Source of the DNA: Promethearchaeota archaeon
Lineage (GTDB): Archaea > Asgardarchaeota > Lokiarchaeia > Sigyniarchaeales > SOKP01
Assembly (NCBI GenBank): GCA_016930515.1
Contig: JAFGGO010000114.1
Coordinates: forward strand, 1 to 64,000
Reading direction: 5' to 3'
DNA: 64,000 nucleotides
Positions 62,838 through 64,000 of the stretch are shown piece after piece. The notes beneath the pieces are model-generated. The model did not search any database and was not told the DNA's origin. It saw nothing but the letters and a program-made list of their open reading frames with translations. Every line of letters begins with the position of its first letter. Positions within the stretch are counted from its first letter, which is position 1. Made by a program: the position numbers and the translations under genes.

Positions 62838-64000
62838 ATGATTCTACCGATAGATTAAATAAATACAAGAAATACAATTCTCTTTTAACCGGATTACTCA
62901 TTGCAAGCTTTCTATCGTTCTCTTTCTTAGAACTTATTTTATTAGGGAGCTTTATCTTATTTATCGTACAAGTTTCATTAGTTGCTCCGTTAATCTACTT
63001 ATTAGCATACATCGAACACGAACGCCATTTAAGCAACAATAAAGAGAATATAGCCACTTATTTGGTAAACACGATAAGTCTAATAACGGGAATAATTTTT
63101 GGACTTTTAGGATTTCTTCCTTTTAACGTGCAAATCGTCATTTTTTGTATTTTCATGCTTTTCAGCTTTGAAGGATTCGTGAGAATTGGTTTTTTCAGAA
63201 AGGAAACGATAATATGGTTTCAAGATATTTTAGCAATGATAGTATATCTCCTAATCACATATTCTTTCGGGTATCCCGCAATTGAAAGTGCAATCTTAAA
63301 TACATTTCATTCCCAAATCTTAGAAACCGCAACTATCATATTAGTTAATGGCATGATAATCTCTGGAATGTTTTTGCTTTCTTTTTATCTTTTATCTATT
63401 AGAAAGGCTTGGAAAAACGAAGCGAGGGTATTTCACTTGTTAATAACGATAAATTTCTTGATATTAGAAACTTTTGCGTTTGTGTATATTAATTTGTGGT
63501 TTTATTATTCTTATCAAATAACCGCTTTCTTAAACTCCTTGGTTTTAAGCATCGTTTTCTTTCCCACGATCTTGTTACTTTTCTTGTTTCTAAACTGGAC
63601 GATAAAGATATTTTCGTACGATAGATTTAAGATATATTTTTATAACGCCCTTTGGTTCCAAGTTTTTACCGTTTTAGGCTTAATTGAAGTAATTCTAATT
63701 AACGACATCCAAGGAATATTGTTTTGGATCATGTTGGATGTCTTGCTTTTCTTTATCGTTTTAAATTTCATCTTAAAACTAGGGAATTCTTTGGGGAAAA
63801 TAAATAATATGACTAAAAGCACTTTTAAGACCATATTTTCCATTGTTCTGGTCTTTGAATTTCTTGTTTTATCGTTTCTCTTGTTATCGCAGATAGTATT
63901 GATAAAAATCCTTGCTCCCATTGATAATATCATCGTGTCGTCTTATATCGCACTAATATTCATGACTACACTAGCCAACGCGTTGTCCATAGAAGAGAAA
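62834..64000 (+). CDS. Multi-pass membrane protein (3' partial)
   Basis: An open frame from GTG 62834 to the right edge, 389 codons without a stop. It contains about ten hydrophobic helices (SLLTGLLIASFLSFSFLELILLG; LITINFLILETFAFVYINLWF and others) separated by short charged loops, and no signature I recognise. It overlaps the preceding gene by 4 bases. The gene continues beyond the window. Confidence 0.75.
   Translation, partial: MNDSTDRLNKYKKYNSLLTGLLIASFLSFSFLELILLGSFILFIVQVSLVAPLIYLLAYIEHERHLSNNKENIATYLVNTISLITGIIFGLLGFLPFNVQIVIFCIFMLFSFEGFVRIGFFRKETIIWFQDILAMIVYLLITYSFGYPAIESAILNTFHSQILETATIILVNGMIISGMFLLSFYLLSIRKAWKNEARVFHLLITINFLILETFAFVYINLWFYYSYQITAFLNSLVLSIVFFPTILLLFLFLNWTIKIFSYDRFKIYFYNALWFQVFTVLGLIEVILINDIQGILFWIMLDVLLFFIVLNFILKLGNSLGKINNMTKSTFKTIFSIVLVFEFLVLSFLLLSQIVLIKILAPIDNIIVSSYIALIFMTTLANALSIEEK

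Overview
The window looks like a low-GC chromosome segment of an Asgard archaeon, most likely of the Lokiarchaeia type. Informational genes are archaeal: a replication factor C cluster, proteasome alpha and a PolB2-like family B DNA polymerase homolog. Several genes are of the eukaryote-like kind typical of Asgard genomes: a gelsolin-like domain fused to a long coiled coil, a Ras/Rab-type small GTPase, a longin-like protein and a V4R/Bet3-like protein. No rRNA, tRNA, CRISPR array or insertion sequence was recognised. The lineage is inferred from gene content only.

Layout. 1-2.5 kb: the 3' part of a PKD-repeat surface protein with a cytoplasmic zinc finger, overlapped by a winged-helix gene, then a 42-residue zinc protein. 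2.5-3.8 kb: mostly non-coding, with an orphan promoter/palindrome and a hairpin. 3.8-9 kb: pyruvate kinase, a TIR-LRR protein and a surface beta-repeat protein. 9.2-15.7 kb: a bacterial-type grpE-dnaK-dnaJ-clpB cluster with candidate operator repeats and a bacterial-looking promoter. 15.7-21.2 kb: DUF2299-like, longin-like, coiled-coil/HTH, MFS, peptidase T and an ECF transporter S component. 21.4-24.9 kb: three consecutive clamp-loader genes, the middle one lacking the Walker B acids. 25-32.4 kb: acetyltransferase, two tandem zinc-ribbon paralogs, a CopG-type regulator, a 1254-residue repeat protein and a V4R protein. 32.6-35.4 kb: ABC exporter operon. 35.5-36.1 kb: a decayed membrane-protein gene. 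36.2-38 kb: proteasome alpha, small GTPase and a small helical protein. 38-45.5 kb: two acyl-CoA ligases (one with an AbrB-like N-terminal domain), a corrinoid reactivation protein, a corrinoid protein and a DUF2284 protein. 46-54.7 kb: a degenerate RecA-like protein, two paralogous coiled-coil proteins (one with the gelsolin-like domain), DUF3795, and a small protein directly upstream of the PolB2-like gene. 54.8-64 kb: tautomerase, isoprenylcysteine methyltransferase-like protein, a GyrI-like pseudogene, a TrmB-type regulator with a candidate operator, a possible pseudo-GTPase, an LL-diaminopimelate-type aminotransferase and two membrane proteins, the last running off the right edge.

Genes that probably work together: the four chaperones as a disaggregation and refolding system; the three RFC proteins as a hetero-oligomeric clamp loader; the DUF2284, corrinoid and reactivation proteins as a one-carbon transfer module without its methyltransferase; and the degenerate RecA-like protein, small protein and PolB2-like protein as a candidate DNA-damage module resembling bacterial mutasome logic. 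Four pieces of evidence for gene decay were found: a two-frameshift, one-stop membrane protein gene, a multiply broken GyrI-like gene, an N-terminally truncated FN3-type surface protein fragment, and an ABC-operon gene lacking any standard start codon, which may instead use ACG.
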